A stretch of 64,000 nucleotides of DNA from Oleiagrimonas soli. Lineage in GTDB: Bacteria; Pseudomonadota; Gammaproteobacteria; Xanthomonadales; Rhodanobacteraceae. The notes beneath the pieces are model-generated. The model was given only the letters and a program-made list of their open reading frames with translations, did not search any database and was not told the origin of the DNA. The position numbers and the translations under genes are program-made. Below, in pieces: positions 55,408 through 64,000 of this stretch. Location of the stretch: contig NZ_KN196470.1 in the NCBI RefSeq assembly GCF_000761445.1, positions 2,170,861 through 2,234,860 on the forward strand, given 5' to 3'. Numbering within the stretch: position 1 is the first letter of the stretch; every line of letters starts with the position of its first letter.

Positions 55408-56169
55408 ATGCCATTACGCCCCCTTCCCGCATTGCGCGACAACTACATCTGGCTGCTCACCGACGAGGAAGGACGGGCCGTGGCGGTCGATCCGGGCGAG
55501 GCCGCCCCCGTGCTGCGGGTGCTGGCCGCAGAGCGCCTGCAGCTACAGGCCATCCTGCTGACGCATCACCATCCCGACCACATCGGCGGCGTCGCGGAGC
55601 TGCTGGCCGCGCACCCGGCGCCGGTTTACGCGCCGCAGGACGAACGCATCGCGCTGGCGGACCATCGTGTCGAGGATGGCGCTACGGTCACACTGGCCGG
55701 CACGGCGTGGCGCTTCGAGGTTATCGCCGTGCCCGGCCACACGCGCAGCCACATCGCCTATCACGGCAACGGCATGCTGTTCTGCGGCGACACGCTGTTC
55801 AGTCTCGGCTGCGGACGACTGTTCGAGGGCACGCCCGCACAGATGCTCGCGTCCCTGGACCGCCTGCGCGCCCTGCCCGGCGACACGCAGGTCTGCTGCG
55901 CGCACGAATACACGCAGGCCAACGCCGCCTTCGCGCGCAGTGTCGACCCCGACAATCCCGACCTCGCCCGCCGCAGCGCCGAGATCGATGCGCTGCGCGC
56001 CGACGGACGCCCCACGGTGCCTTCGCTGCTGCGCGACGAATGCGCCTGCAATCCCTTCCTGCGCAGCGACGCACCGGCATTGCGCGCCTGGGCGCAGGCG
56101 CGGGGCGCCGACGACCGCGTGCAGCGCTTCGCCGCGTTGCGCCAGGCCAAGGACACCTTCGCCGCATGA
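55408..56169 (+). CDS. gloB: Hydroxyacylglutathione hydrolase (glyoxalase II)
   Basis: 253-aa binuclear metal hydrolase converting S-lactoylglutathione to lactate and glutathione in methylglyoxal detoxification. Seen: LPALRDNYIWLL, metal motif THHHPDHIGG, VPGHTRSHIAY, LFCGDTLFSLGCGRLFEGT and CAHEYTQANAAFA, and the C-terminal glutathione-site RDECACNPFLR. ATG 55408 gives the family N-terminus. Its stop overlaps the mltD start (ATGA). Confidence 0.96.
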   Translation: MPLRPLPALRDNYIWLLTDEEGRAVAVDPGEAAPVLRVLAAERLQLQAILLTHHHPDHIGGVAELLAAHPAPVYAPQDERIALADHRVEDGATVTLAGTAWRFEVIAVPGHTRSHIAYHGNGMLFCGDTLFSLGCGRLFEGTPAQMLASLDRLRALPGDTQVCCAHEYTQANAAFARSVDPDNPDLARRSAEIDALRADGRPTVPSLLRDECACNPFLRSDAPALRAWAQARGADDRVQRFAALRQAKDTFAA

Positions 56170-57302
56170 ATCCACGCGTCCGCCTGTACGCAGCCGCTGC
56201 GCTGCTGGTCCTGCTCGCTGCCTGCAGCACACCCGCGCCGAAACCGTCACCCAGCCCTCCCGTGGGCATGCCGCCGCCGCAGCCGGCTGCGACACCGGCC
56301 CCGGGTGCCGAGAACGGCCCCTCCCCCGTACCGCCCGCCGCGCCCACGCTGTGGTCGCACATGCGCGAACGCTTCGCGATGCCGGGCTGCGACGCCGATC
56401 CGCAGATCGTGTTCTGGGCGCAGCGCTATACCCGCCATCCGCGCCGTTTCGAGGGCTACCTGCGTTCGGTCGCGCCGACCATCGCCTATATCGACCGCGT
56501 GGCGCAGGCGCACGATGTGCCGTCGGAATTCAGTCTGCTGCCGTGGGTCGAGAGCCGCTATCGCGCCTACCCGCCGCACGGCGGACGTCCAGCGGGCATG
56601 TGGCAGATCATGCCGATCACCGCCCGCGCGATGGGGCTGCCGATCAAGCGCGACTACGATGGCCGACTGGACCGCACCCGCACCGCCGACGCCGTGATGC
56701 AGCTGCTGCGCAACTACGACCAGCGCTGGCACGACTGGCGTCTGGTCGACATGGCCTACAACGCCGGCGAGTACCGCATCCGCCGACTGCATGCCGCCGG
56801 CCCCGCCCCCGAGCAGCCAACAGTGCCGGATCTCGCCGTCACCCGCACCACGCGCGAGCACCTGCTCAAACTGCTGGCGATCGCCTGCGTGATCCGCGAA
56901 CCGCAACGCTTCGACGTGCATCTACCCGGCATGCCCGCATCGCAGGAACTGCAGGAGGTGCAGCTGCCGCAGCCGGTGCTGCTGCAGGACATCGCGCGCA
57001 TCGCCGGCATCTCCGACCGTCGCGTGCGCGCCCTCAACGGTGCCTATCTGCACGGCCGCATGCCGCTCGACGGCCCCTGGAGCGTCCTGCTACCGAGCGC
57101 CGCGGCGCAGCGCGTCCGCGATGCGCTGACCGCCGATGCCTTGCCGCGCCAGCCGACCACCTACACCGTCGTCGCGGGCGACTCGCTGTGGGAGATCGCG
57201 CATCGCCACGGCGTCAGCGTGCAGCGCCTGCGCGAACTCAACCACCTGCGTGGCCGCGTGCTGAAACCCGGACAGGTGCTGCTGATCGATCGCCCGAACT
57301 GA
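56166..57302 (+). CDS. mltD: Membrane-bound lytic murein transglycosylase D-like lipoprotein
   Basis: 378-aa lipoprotein cleaving peptidoglycan between MurNAc and GlcNAc. A lipobox (LLAACS, Cys about 20) is followed by a Pro-rich linker (to about 60), and an SLT domain (about 65-215) with catalytic Glu in LPWVESRYRAYPPHGG and GMWQIMPITARAMGL. A region then leads to one C-terminal LysM repeat (TYTVVAGDSLWEIAHRHGV), fewer than in E. coli. Coupled to gloB by ATGA overlap, an arrangement also seen in other gammaproteobacteria. Confidence 0.92.
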   Translation: MNPRVRLYAAAALLVLLAACSTPAPKPSPSPPVGMPPPQPAATPAPGAENGPSPVPPAAPTLWSHMRERFAMPGCDADPQIVFWAQRYTRHPRRFEGYLRSVAPTIAYIDRVAQAHDVPSEFSLLPWVESRYRAYPPHGGRPAGMWQIMPITARAMGLPIKRDYDGRLDRTRTADAVMQLLRNYDQRWHDWRLVDMAYNAGEYRIRRLHAAGPAPEQPTVPDLAVTRTTREHLLKLLAIACVIREPQRFDVHLPGMPASQELQEVQLPQPVLLQDIARIAGISDRRVRALNGAYLHGRMPLDGPWSVLLPSAAAQRVRDALTADALPRQPTTYTVVAGDSLWEIAHRHGVSVQRLRELNHLRGRVLKPGQVLLIDRPN

Positions 57303-57393
57303 GTCGAACGAATACGCCTGAAGGCCCATCCTCGGTTAAACTTGCCCTTCCCGCCCGTTTGAAACGGGCCTCAACAACGCATTCGGAGGAGCC

Positions 57394-58176
57394 ATGGGAT
57401 TCCTGCACGGCAAGCGTGCCCTGATCGTCGGCATCGCCAGTCAGCGATCCATCGCCTGGGGCATCGCCAACGCGATGCATCGCGAGGGGGCGCAGCTCGC
57501 CTTCACCTATCAGAACGACCGCCTGAAGAGTCGCGTCGAAGAGGCTGCACAGGAGTTCGGCTCCAACATCGTCGTGCCCTGCGACGTGGCCGACGACGCG
57601 CAGATCGAAAACGTGTTCAAGGAACTGGGCCAGCACTGGGACGGTTTCGACATCCTGGTGCACTCGGTCGGCTTCGCGCCGCGCGAAGCGCTGCAGGGCC
57701 AGTACCTGGACAACCTGACGCGCGAGAACTTCAACATCGCCCATGACATTTCCAGCTACAGCCTGGCGGCGCTGGCCAAGGCCGCGCGTCCGATGATGAA
57801 GGATCGCGGCAGCGCCATCCTGACGCTGAGCTACCTCGGCGCCGTGCGCGCGCTGAACAACTACAACGTCATGGGCCTGGCCAAGGCCAGCCTGGAAGCC
57901 AACGTGCGCTATCTGGCCTACAACCTGGGACCCGAAGGCACGCGCGTGAATGCCATCTCGGCCGGTCCGATCAAGACCCTGGCTGCGGCAGGCATCGGCA
58001 ACTTCCGCAAGATGCTCGACCATGTCGAGGAGAACGCCCCGCTGCGCCGCAGCGTGACCATCGAAGACGTCGGCAACGCCGCCGCCTTCCTGTGCTCGGA
58101 CCTGGCTTCCGGCATCACCGGCGAAGTGACCTACGTCGACGCCGGCTACAGCACGCTGGGCATGACCGGCATCTGA
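57394..58176 (+). CDS. fabI: Enoyl-ACP reductase (NADH), FabI type
   Basis: Final reductase of the fatty-acid elongation cycle, the classical triclosan/isoniazid-class target. 260 aa divergent SDR. Seen: [25 protein letters not shown] with the FabI cofactor loop, [35 protein letters not shown] (Tyr-x6-Lys pair) and [23 protein letters not shown] precedes the ATG. A bidirectional terminator separates it from the convergent ppiD. Confidence 0.95.
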   Translation: MGFLHGKRALIVGIASQRSIAWGIANAMHREGAQLAFTYQNDRLKSRVEEAAQEFGSNIVVPCDVADDAQIENVFKELGQHWDGFDILVHSVGFAPREALQGQYLDNLTRENFNIAHDISSYSLAALAKAARPMMKDRGSAILTLSYLGAVRALNNYNVMGLAKASLEANVRYLAYNLGPEGTRVNAISAGPIKTLAAAGIGNFRKMLDHVEENAPLRRSVTIEDVGNAAAFLCSDLASGITGEVTYVDAGYSTLGMTGI

Positions 58177-58200
58177 GCGGAACGCGCCCGCCCGGTCACC

Positions 58201-58237
58201 CACGAAAAAGGGCCGCTCTCGCGGCCCTTTTTCGTGG
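58201..58237. terminator. Bidirectional terminator between fabI and ppiD
   Basis: CACGAAAAAGGGCCGC / GCGGCCCTTTTTCGTG stem with a four-base loop. A- and T-runs on both sides serve both converging genes. Confidence 0.93.
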
Positions 58238-58257
58238 ATCGTTGCGCAGTCGCGCGC

Positions 58258-60168
58258 TTACATGCGCTGCTTGGCGATCTCGATCTTGGTGTGCTTCTGC
58301 AGCACGTCGATGAACGCGTTGGTCTCGGTCGTCGCGTAGGCCTGCGCCATGCGCTGGCGCAGCCCGTTGCGCACCATCTCGGGAATCTTCGAGATGTCGC
58401 CCGGCTGCACGCCGTCGAGCGCGATCAGCGCATAGTTGCCGTCGCTGACCTCGACGGTCGCGTAGGTCGCCTTGCCCTTGGCCGGATGCGGCATGCTGAA
58501 CGCCGTCTCGAGCAGCTTCGGCGACACGCCGTTCTGCACCCGCTGCGCGCCCTTCAGAGACTGCGCCGCCACACCGAGTCCGGCCGTATCCTTGTCCAGG
58601 TCGCCGTTCTTGCGCACTTCGGCCAGCAGCTTGTCGGCCTGCGCCTTGGCAGCCTTGGCCACGCGCTGAGCCAGGATATTGGCGCGGATCTGCCCGCTGA
58701 CCTGATCCAGCGGCTGCAGCTTGGACGCCTCGTGCTTGAGCATGTGCACGACCACCATGCGGTTGGAGCCGAGGTCGATCGCGTCGGACGTGTTGCCCTG
58801 CACCAGCACCTGATCGGAGAACGCCGCCTTGACCACCTTCGGGTTCGAGGCGATGCCCTGCTTGGCGCCGTCGCGCGTGAACAGATCGGTGTGCTGCACC
58901 TTGAGGCCCAGCTCTTGCGCAATGGGCGCCAGCGCGCTCGGATCGGCGTAGACCTTGTCGGTCAGCTTGCCGGCCAGCTCGCTGTACTTGCGCTCCAGAT
59001 CGCCCTGCTCCATTTCCTTGGCGAGCTGATCGCGCACTTCGCTGAACGGCTTTACCTTGCCGGCGCGCACGCCGCGCAGGTCGATGATGTGATAGCCCTC
59101 GGGCGAAAGCACCGGCTTGGAAATCTGACCCTGCTTCATCGAGAACAGCGCATCCTCGAAGGCCTTGTTGGTCACGCCGCGCTCGATCCAGCCCAGGTTG
59201 CCACCGTCGTTCTTGGAACCGAGATCGTCCGAGTACTGCTTGGCCAGCTTGGCGAAATCGGCGCCCGACTCGGCCTTCTTGTAGACCGACTCGGCCTTGG
59301 CCAGGGCCGTTTTCTGCTGCGCCGGCGTCGCGTTCTTGGGCACATCGATGAGGATGTGCGACACCAGGCGCTGCTCGGGCTCCTGGTAGCGGTTCTTCTC
59401 GCGCTCGTAGCGCTGCTTCAGCGCCGCCTCGTCCGGCGTGCTGTCCGCCTTGACATCATCGGTGCTGAGTTCGATGTAATTGACCGAGACCTTTTCGGGG
59501 GTCATGAAGTCGGCCTTGTGCTGCGCGTACCAGTCGGCGACCTCCTTGTCGCTGACCGTGGTATCGGTCAGCGCCGGGCGCGGCAGCATCACGTAGCGCA
59601 AGTCGCGCTTCTGCGTCTGCAGGCGCAGGTACTCGTCGACCTGATCGTCGGTGATGACTTCGGAACTGCTGATCGCATTCGGCAGCAGCTCGGTCTCCAG
59701 CGAGGCGCGCACGCGATTCTGGTACATCTGCGGCGTCATGCCGTTGGCGGTCAGAACGGCGCTGTAGGTGTCGGCGTTGAACTTGCCGTCGACCTGGAAA
59801 TTGGAATCGTTGGCGATCTCGTCGCGCAACTCGGCGTCGGTCACTTTCAGGCCCAGATGGTCGTTGGCCTGCTGCAACAACTGCTGCTTGATCAGCGCAT
59901 CGAGCACCTGCTCCTTGACTTCCGGCTTGTCGAAGTACGAGGGATCGAAATTCGCCCCCTGCGTCTCCGTCGCCTGACGGCGCAGGGCATTCATGCGGTC
60001 CTGATAGTCGGTCTGCGAGATCTCGTGCTTGCCGACCTTGGCGACGAAGGTATCGACGTTCTGGCTGACGTAGCCGATCAAACCGAAGCTCGCCAGCAGC
60101 AGGGCCAGGGCCCCGAACAGAATGATGGCGGGCCATCCATGAAGTTTTTCGCGCAGGTTCTGCAGCAT
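58258..60168 (-). CDS. ppiD: Periplasmic folding chaperone PpiD (SurA-N/parvulin)
   Basis: 636-aa chaperone anchored in the inner membrane, facing the periplasm near the Sec translocon. N-terminal MLQNLREKLHGWPAIILFGA carries the single helix (about 12-34). A SurA-N-like chaperone domain (about 35-240) and a parvulin domain (about 262-370) with EQRLVSHILIDV, GGNLGWIERG and GYHIIDLRGV follow, then a long helical C-terminal part. The usual parvulin core is present though PpiD is often inactive as an isomerase. Preceded by the tRNA-Asp/tRNA-Val pair. Confidence 0.93.
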   Translation of the reverse strand: MLQNLREKLHGWPAIILFGALALLLASFGLIGYVSQNVDTFVAKVGKHEISQTDYQDRMNALRRQATETQGANFDPSYFDKPEVKEQVLDALIKQQLLQQANDHLGLKVTDAELRDEIANDSNFQVDGKFNADTYSAVLTANGMTPQMYQNRVRASLETELLPNAISSSEVITDDQVDEYLRLQTQKRDLRYVMLPRPALTDTTVSDKEVADWYAQHKADFMTPEKVSVNYIELSTDDVKADSTPDEAALKQRYEREKNRYQEPEQRLVSHILIDVPKNATPAQQKTALAKAESVYKKAESGADFAKLAKQYSDDLGSKNDGGNLGWIERGVTNKAFEDALFSMKQGQISKPVLSPEGYHIIDLRGVRAGKVKPFSEVRDQLAKEMEQGDLERKYSELAGKLTDKVYADPSALAPIAQELGLKVQHTDLFTRDGAKQGIASNPKVVKAAFSDQVLVQGNTSDAIDLGSNRMVVVHMLKHEASKLQPLDQVSGQIRANILAQRVAKAAKAQADKLLAEVRKNGDLDKDTAGLGVAAQSLKGAQRVQNGVSPKLLETAFSMPHPAKGKATYATVEVSDGNYALIALDGVQPGDISKIPEMVRNGLRQRMAQAYATTETNAFIDVLQKHTKIEIAKQRM

Positions 60169-60251
60169 GAATCTGTACCGCTGGTCAGTCAGGGCCGTGG
60201 TCGACGGCCGGAAAGAGCAAGGGCGCCTCGCAGGCGCCCTTGATCGACGAG

Positions 60252-60328
60252 TGGCGGAGTGGACGGGACTCGAACCCGCGACCTCCGGCGTGACAGGCCA
60301 GCATTCTAACCAACTGAACTACCACTCC
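60252..60328 (-). tRNA. tRNA-Asp(GTC)
   Basis: 77-nt cloverleaf: acceptor GGAGTGG/CCACTCC, anticodon stem CTGGC/GCCGG with loop CTGTCAC (GTC), T-arm GCGGG-TTCGAGT-CCCGT and encoded CCA. Confidence 0.95.
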
Positions 60329-60382
60329 GCGAACCGGGACGTCGGTGTGCCGCTCGTGGCGGATGGTCACCTCGCGACACAC

Positions 60383-60457
60383 TGGTGGGTGCTGAGGGGA
60401 TCGAACCCCCGACCCTCTCCGTGTAAAGGAGACGCTCTACCGCTGAGCTAAGCACCC
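60383..60457 (-). tRNA. tRNA-Val(TAC)
   Basis: 75-nt cloverleaf: acceptor GGGTGCT/AGCACCC, anticodon stem TCTCC/GGAGA with loop TTTACAC (TAC), T-arm GGGGG-TTCGATC-CCCTC and encoded CCA. It follows hupB by ten bases and may be co-transcribed with it. Confidence 0.95.
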
Positions 60458-60467
60458 GGCAAACGTC

Positions 60468-60740
60468 TTAGTTTAGAGCGTCCTTGAGGCCCTTGCCAGC
60501 CTTGAAGCCCGGAACCTTGGAAGCCTTGATCTTGATGACTTCGTTGGTACGCGGGTTGCGACCGGTACGAGCAGCGCGCTTGCGCACGGAGAAGGTGCCG
60601 AAACCGACCAGAGAAACCGTGTCGCCCTTCTTCAGGGCCTTCTTCACGACTTCGGTGAAGGCATCGACGGCACGGGTGGCGTCAGCCTTGCTCAGCTCGG
60701 CCGCTTCGGCCAGCTCATTGATCAAATCGCCTTTATTCAT
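60468..60740 (-). CDS. hupB: DNA-binding protein HU-beta
   Basis: 90-aa histone-like protein wrapping and bending [24 protein letters not shown] opens the helical dimer body. [20 protein letters not shown] carries the DNA-gripping beta-arm with its Arg-rich stretch and intercalating Pro (RNP). AGGAG precedes the ATG. Downstream come tRNA-Val and tRNA-Asp, and upstream lon, the usual lon-hupB order. Confidence 0.97.
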   Translation of the reverse strand: MNKGDLINELAEAAELSKADATRAVDAFTEVVKKALKKGDTVSLVGFGTFSVRKRAARTGRNPRTNEVIKIKASKVPGFKAGKGLKDALN

Positions 60741-61031
60741 TGAGTTACTCCTTGGTCAAGTTATTGACAGACGCCGCCAACAGCGCAGCAGCCGGCCAAC
60801 ACGAAAAGTGGGTTCTGGCTCCCCCGGTACCAACCTGCAGACCCGGAACACGCGACACGTATCGAGGACTCGACGTCGCCGCGATATGGTCTTTATACCA
60901 GTGCCCCCTAGGGTCCGCAATACAAGTTGGGACAAGGCTTTCAGCCGATTCTGGCTGTTCTTGACAAGCCACTGTAGATGAGGAACAAAAATGCCCGGGA
61001 TGCATCTCCCGGGCCTAGGCTCGCGGACGCT
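60741..61031 (-). promoter_or_regulatory. hupB upstream region with candidate promoter
   Basis: TTGCGG (60920-60915), 17 bases, TATAAA (60897-60892) on the minus strand would start a leader of about 145 bases for hupB. The lon terminator (60984-61014) lies upstream of it. No gene is seen in this gap. Confidence 0.4.
60984..61014 (-). terminator. Terminator downstream of lon
   Basis: GCCCGGGAGATGCATCCCGGGC hairpin followed by ATTTTTGTT on the minus strand. Confidence 0.85.
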
Positions 61032-61058
61032 GAAACATGCACCGGAAGTGCATGTTTC
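61032..61058 (-). terminator. Perfect hairpin just past the lon stop codon
   Basis: GAAACATGCAC / GTGCATGTTTC, an 11-bp perfect stem with a five-base loop. No T-run; probably stabilises the lon 3' end ahead of the true terminator. Confidence 0.55.
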
Positions 61059-61068
61059 CCGTGTCAAA

Positions 61069-63573
61069 TCAATGCGTGCGCGGAGGCGCCGGGCGATTGG
61101 CCGACTTTTTCGCCGGCTTCACCGCGCCGCGTTCCTTGCCGGAACCGGACTTCGCCTTCGGGCCGAGCGGCCGCTCCAGCGCCAGATCGAGCACTTCGTC
61201 GATCCAGCGCACGGGATGGATGTCGAGCGAATCGGTGATGTTGCTGGGGATGTCGGTCAGATCCTTGCGGTTCTCTTCCGGAATGATCACGGTCGTGATG
61301 CCGCCGCGATGCGCCGCCAGCAGCTTTTCCTTCAGTCCGCCGATCGGCAGGACGCGCCCGCGCAGCGTGATCTCGCCGGTCATGGCGAGCTCGGCCCGCA
61401 CGGGCACCTTGGTCAGCACCGACACCAGCGCCGTGCACATGGCGATACCCGCGCTGGGGCCGTCCTTCGGCGTGGCGCCTTCCGGCACATGCACATGGAT
61501 GTCGTTCTGGCTGTGGAAATCCGGATCGATGCCGAGCATCTCCGAACGCGCGCGCACCACCGACAGCGCCGCCTGGATCGATTCCTTCATCACGTCGCCG
61601 AGCTGGCCGGTGTGCACCAGCTTGCCCTTGCCCGGAACCACCGAAGCCTCGATGCTGAGCAGATCGCCGCCGACCTGGGTCCAGGCCAGCCCCGTCACCA
61701 GACCGACCTCGTTCTGCTGCTCCTTGCGACCGAAATCGTAGCGCCGCACGCCGAGGTACTTGTCGAGATTGCGCGAGTCGATCTTCAGGCTCTTGCGCGA
61801 GGTCTTGGTCGTCTCGCTCGCATCCGCCTTGGACTTCTTGCCCTTCCTGGCGTTCTTCTTGTTGGCTTCTTCCAGCGACAGCGTCTTGACCACCTTGCGG
61901 CAGATGCGCGAAATCTCGCGCTCCAGATTGCGCACTCCGGATTCGCGCGTGTAGTAGCGCACGATGTCGCGCAGCGCGTTGTCGGACACGCTCAGCTCGT
62001 CATCCTTCAAGCCGTTCGCCTTGAGCTGCTTGGGCAACAGGTAGCGGCGCGCGATGGCGATCTTCTCGTCCTCGGTATAACCGGGGATGCGGATGACTTC
62101 CATGCGGTCCAGCAGCGGGCCGGGGATGTTCAGCGAGTTCGCCGTGGCGATCCACATCACCTCGGACAGGTCGACATCGACTTCGAGGTAGTGATCGTTG
62201 AAGGTGTGGTTCTGCTCCGGATCGAGCACTTCCAGCAACGCCGACGACGGGTCGCCGCGGAAGTCCATCGACATCTTGTCGATCTCGTCCAGCACGTACA
62301 GCGGGTTGCGCGTGCCGACCTTGCTGAGGTTCTGCACGATGCGGCCCGGCATGGAGCCGATGTAGGTACGCCGATGCCCGCGAATCTCGGCCTCGTCGCG
62401 CACGCCGCCCAAGCTGTTGCGCACGAATTTGCGATTGGTGGCCTTGGCGATGGACTTGCCCAGCGAGGTCTTGCCCACGCCCGGCGGACCGACCAGGCAC
62501 AGGATCGGTCCCTTCATGTTGTTCACGCGCTGCTGCACGGCGAGGTATTCGAGGATGCGCTCCTTGACCTCCTCCAGACCGAAGTGATCGGCGTCGAGCA
62601 CTTCCTTGGCCAGCTGCAGGTCCTTGCGCACCTTCGAGCGCTTCTTCCACGGCGTCGCCACCAGCCAGTCCAGGTAGTTGCGCACCACCGTGGCTTCGGC
62701 CGACATCGGCGACATCTGCTTGAGCTTGTTGAGTTCCTGCCTGGCCTTGGCCAGCACTTCCTTGGGCATGCCGGCGGCGTCGATCTTCTTCTGCAGCGCC
62801 TCGACTTCGTTGGTGCCGTCCTCGCCCTCGCCGAGCTCCTTCTGGATGGCCTTCATCTGCTCGTTGAGGTAGTACTCGCGCTGGCTCTTCTCCATCTGCG
62901 ACTTGATGCGGCCGCGGATGCGCTTTTCCACCTGCTGCAGATCCATCTCGCCGTCGACTAGGCCGACCAGCTGTTCCAGGCGCGCGCCCACCTCGACGGT
63001 TTCCAGCACCTTCTGCTTGTCGGCGATGCGCACCGACAGGTGCGCGGCGATGGTGTCGGCCAGGCGCGAGGGGTCCTCGATGCCCGACAGCGTCGACAGC
63101 ACTTCCGGCGGCAGCTTGCGGCTCTGCTTGACCAACTGCTCGAACAGCGAGACCAGCGTGCGCGAGACCACTTCGAGCTCGCGCTCGCCCTCGTCGTAGA
63201 CCGATTCGATCACGTGCGCATGCGCGCGCAGCAAGTCGTCGGCATCCTGGTAATCGTCCACCACCACGCGCGACTGCCCTTCGACCAGCACCTTGACGGT
63301 GCCGTCCGGCAGACGCAGAAGCTGAAGCACGTTGGCCAGCGTGCCGATCTGATACAGATCGTCCGGCACCGGATCGTCGATGTCGGCGCCGGTCTGCGCG
63401 ACCAGTAGGATCTGGCGCTCGCCGTCCATCGCCGCTTCCAGCGCGCGCATGGACTTCTCGCGCCCGACGAACAACGGGATCACCATGTGCGGGTAGACCA
63501 CCACATCGCGCAACGGCAGAACCGGCACGGATTCGAACTTCTGTTCGGCGGAGGACTTGGCTGCTTGCGTCAT
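61069..63573 (-). CDS. lon: ATP-dependent protease Lon
   Basis: 834-aa AAA+ protease degrading misfolded and regulatory proteins. N-terminal substrate domain [25 protein letters not shown]+ module with Walker [14 protein letters not shown] and Walker [10 protein letters not shown]-terminal serine-lysine protease with catalytic Ser in [11 protein letters not shown] and Lys in [11 protein letters not shown]. Between ATPase and protease domains is a Lys-rich insert ([19 protein letters not shown]), and the extreme C-terminus is basic and Pro-rich. The ATG at 63573 with CAGGAAA upstream is preferred over 63600. Confidence 0.97.
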   Translation of the reverse strand: MTQAAKSSAEQKFESVPVLPLRDVVVYPHMVIPLFVGREKSMRALEAAMDGERQILLVAQTGADIDDPVPDDLYQIGTLANVLQLLRLPDGTVKVLVEGQSRVVVDDYQDADDLLRAHAHVIESVYDEGERELEVVSRTLVSLFEQLVKQSRKLPPEVLSTLSGIEDPSRLADTIAAHLSVRIADKQKVLETVEVGARLEQLVGLVDGEMDLQQVEKRIRGRIKSQMEKSQREYYLNEQMKAIQKELGEGEDGTNEVEALQKKIDAAGMPKEVLAKARQELNKLKQMSPMSAEATVVRNYLDWLVATPWKKRSKVRKDLQLAKEVLDADHFGLEEVKERILEYLAVQQRVNNMKGPILCLVGPPGVGKTSLGKSIAKATNRKFVRNSLGGVRDEAEIRGHRRTYIGSMPGRIVQNLSKVGTRNPLYVLDEIDKMSMDFRGDPSSALLEVLDPEQNHTFNDHYLEVDVDLSEVMWIATANSLNIPGPLLDRMEVIRIPGYTEDEKIAIARRYLLPKQLKANGLKDDELSVSDNALRDIVRYYTRESGVRNLEREISRICRKVVKTLSLEEANKKNARKGKKSKADASETTKTSRKSLKIDSRNLDKYLGVRRYDFGRKEQQNEVGLVTGLAWTQVGGDLLSIEASVVPGKGKLVHTGQLGDVMKESIQAALSVVRARSEMLGIDPDFHSQNDIHVHVPEGATPKDGPSAGIAMCTALVSVLTKVPVRAELAMTGEITLRGRVLPIGGLKEKLLAAHRGGITTVIIPEENRKDLTDIPSNITDSLDIHPVRWIDEVLDLALERPLGPKAKSGSGKERGAVKPAKKSANRPAPPRTH

Positions 63574-63687
63574 GAAATTTTCCTGAGCACGGATGCGCAC
63601 GACCCGAGCCTGCGCTCGGGTCTCATAAGGGTCAAGTGGAGTCCGTCACGCCTCTTCTCAAGGCCCGCGTGCGGATCATGCGCTGGA

Positions 63688-64000
63688 TCAGGCCGCGCCG
63701 CTGGTGCCTTCCGCGGACTGCTGCTGCAGATTGCCGCGGTAGATCAGATAGGGTTCGGCCTGGCCGTCGATGACGGCGTCGTCGACCACCACCTTGCTGA
63801 CGTGCTCCAGCGAAGGCAGCTCGAACATCGTGTCCAGCAGCACCTGCTCGATTATGGTGCGCAGGCCGCGCGCGCCGGTCTTGCGCTTGAGCGCCTTGCG
63901 GGCGATGGCCTTGAGGGCTTCGGGCCGGAATTCCAGCTCGACGTCCTCCATCTCGAACAGCTTGCGGAACTGCTTGGTGACGGCGTTCTTCGGCTCGACC
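63688..64000 (-). CDS. clpX: ClpX C-terminal end, cut by the window edge
   Basis: Last 104 codons or so of the ATPase subunit of the ClpXP protease; the 5' part lies beyond the window. Seen: the reading continues upstream of the first Met as [20 protein letters not shown], then [26 protein letters not shown] (the ClpX sensor-2 region with its GAR motif) and [18 protein letters not shown]. The clpX-lon-hupB order is standard in proteobacteria. Confidence 0.93.
   Translation of the reverse strand, partial: VEPKNAVTKQFRKLFEMEDVELEFRPEALKAIARKALKRKTGARGLRTIIEQVLLDTMFELPSLEHVSKVVVDDAVIDGQAEPYLIYRGNLQQQSAEGTSGAA

Overview
High-GC bacterial chromosome, most likely a gammaproteobacterium of the Xanthomonadales/Lysobacterales (Rhodanobacteraceae- or Xanthomonadaceae-like). 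The inference rests on the clpX-lon-hupB-tRNA-Val-tRNA-Asp-ppiD-fabI order, an Entner-Doudoroff operon, a TonB-dependent receptor of the Xanthomonas/Caulobacter type beside N-acetylglucosamine (GlcNAc) genes, a Kdo kinase (KdkA) of the lipid A/inner-core type, and E. coli-like housekeeping proteins. Almost all of the window is densely coding.

Layout. 0.1-6.3 kb: fructosamine-kinase-like protein, slyD, an MFS carrier, a membrane-anchored TPR/FGE-like protein, rnd and tRNA-Ala(CGC). 6.6-10.4 kb: a stress group (uspA, beta-CASP RNase-like MBL protein, GNAT, VOC protein) with two FNR/ANR-type boxes (TTGAT-N4-ATCAA). 10.4-29.3 kb: a large GlcNAc/chitooligosaccharide locus made of nagA, nagB-II, GntR regulator, the embedded Entner-Doudoroff operon zwf-pgl-edd-eda, LacI regulator, NagP-like permease, glucokinase-family kinase, TonB receptor, NagX and a GH20 hexosaminidase. 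Together these would take GlcNAc oligomers across the outer membrane, hydrolyse them, import GlcNAc, phosphorylate, deacetylate and deaminate it, and supply the glucose-phosphate-to-pyruvate route.

29.4-33.0 kb: a translationally coupled four-gene hxsD-hxsB-hxsC-hxsA operon. It is lower in GC than its surroundings and is the most unusual element here. Two radical SAM proteins flank neither a known bacteriocin nor a transporter. They accompany a secreted protein with nine His-Xaa-Ser triplets and a C-terminal peptidoglycan-binding domain. The family is recognised as the His-Xaa-Ser system, but the chemistry and role of its product are not something I can name. It ends next to tRNA-Arg(CCT).

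33.1-46.0 kb: ALDH7-type dehydrogenase, SDR, pyrD, murB, a small uncertain ORF, an M16 protease, a 7TM-DISM/GGEEF diguanylate cyclase, a Bax1/YccA membrane protein, an AlkB-like hydroxylase, an HIT protein and a GNAT. 45.9-48.9 kb: recR-ybaB-dnaX and 4.5S RNA. 49-52.6 kb: tRNA-Ser(CGA), DUF6165, heptosyltransferase, kdkA, an MBL protein and tRNA-Ser(GGA). 52.7-57.3 kb: PP2C phosphatase, dnaQ, rnhA, a methyltransferase, gloB and mltD. 57.4-64.0 kb: fabI, ppiD, tRNA-Asp, tRNA-Val, hupB, lon and the C-terminal end of clpX, which runs off the window.

All calls are from reading the sequence; no searches were run. Start codons were chosen from Shine-Dalgarno sequences, overlaps and family N-termini.
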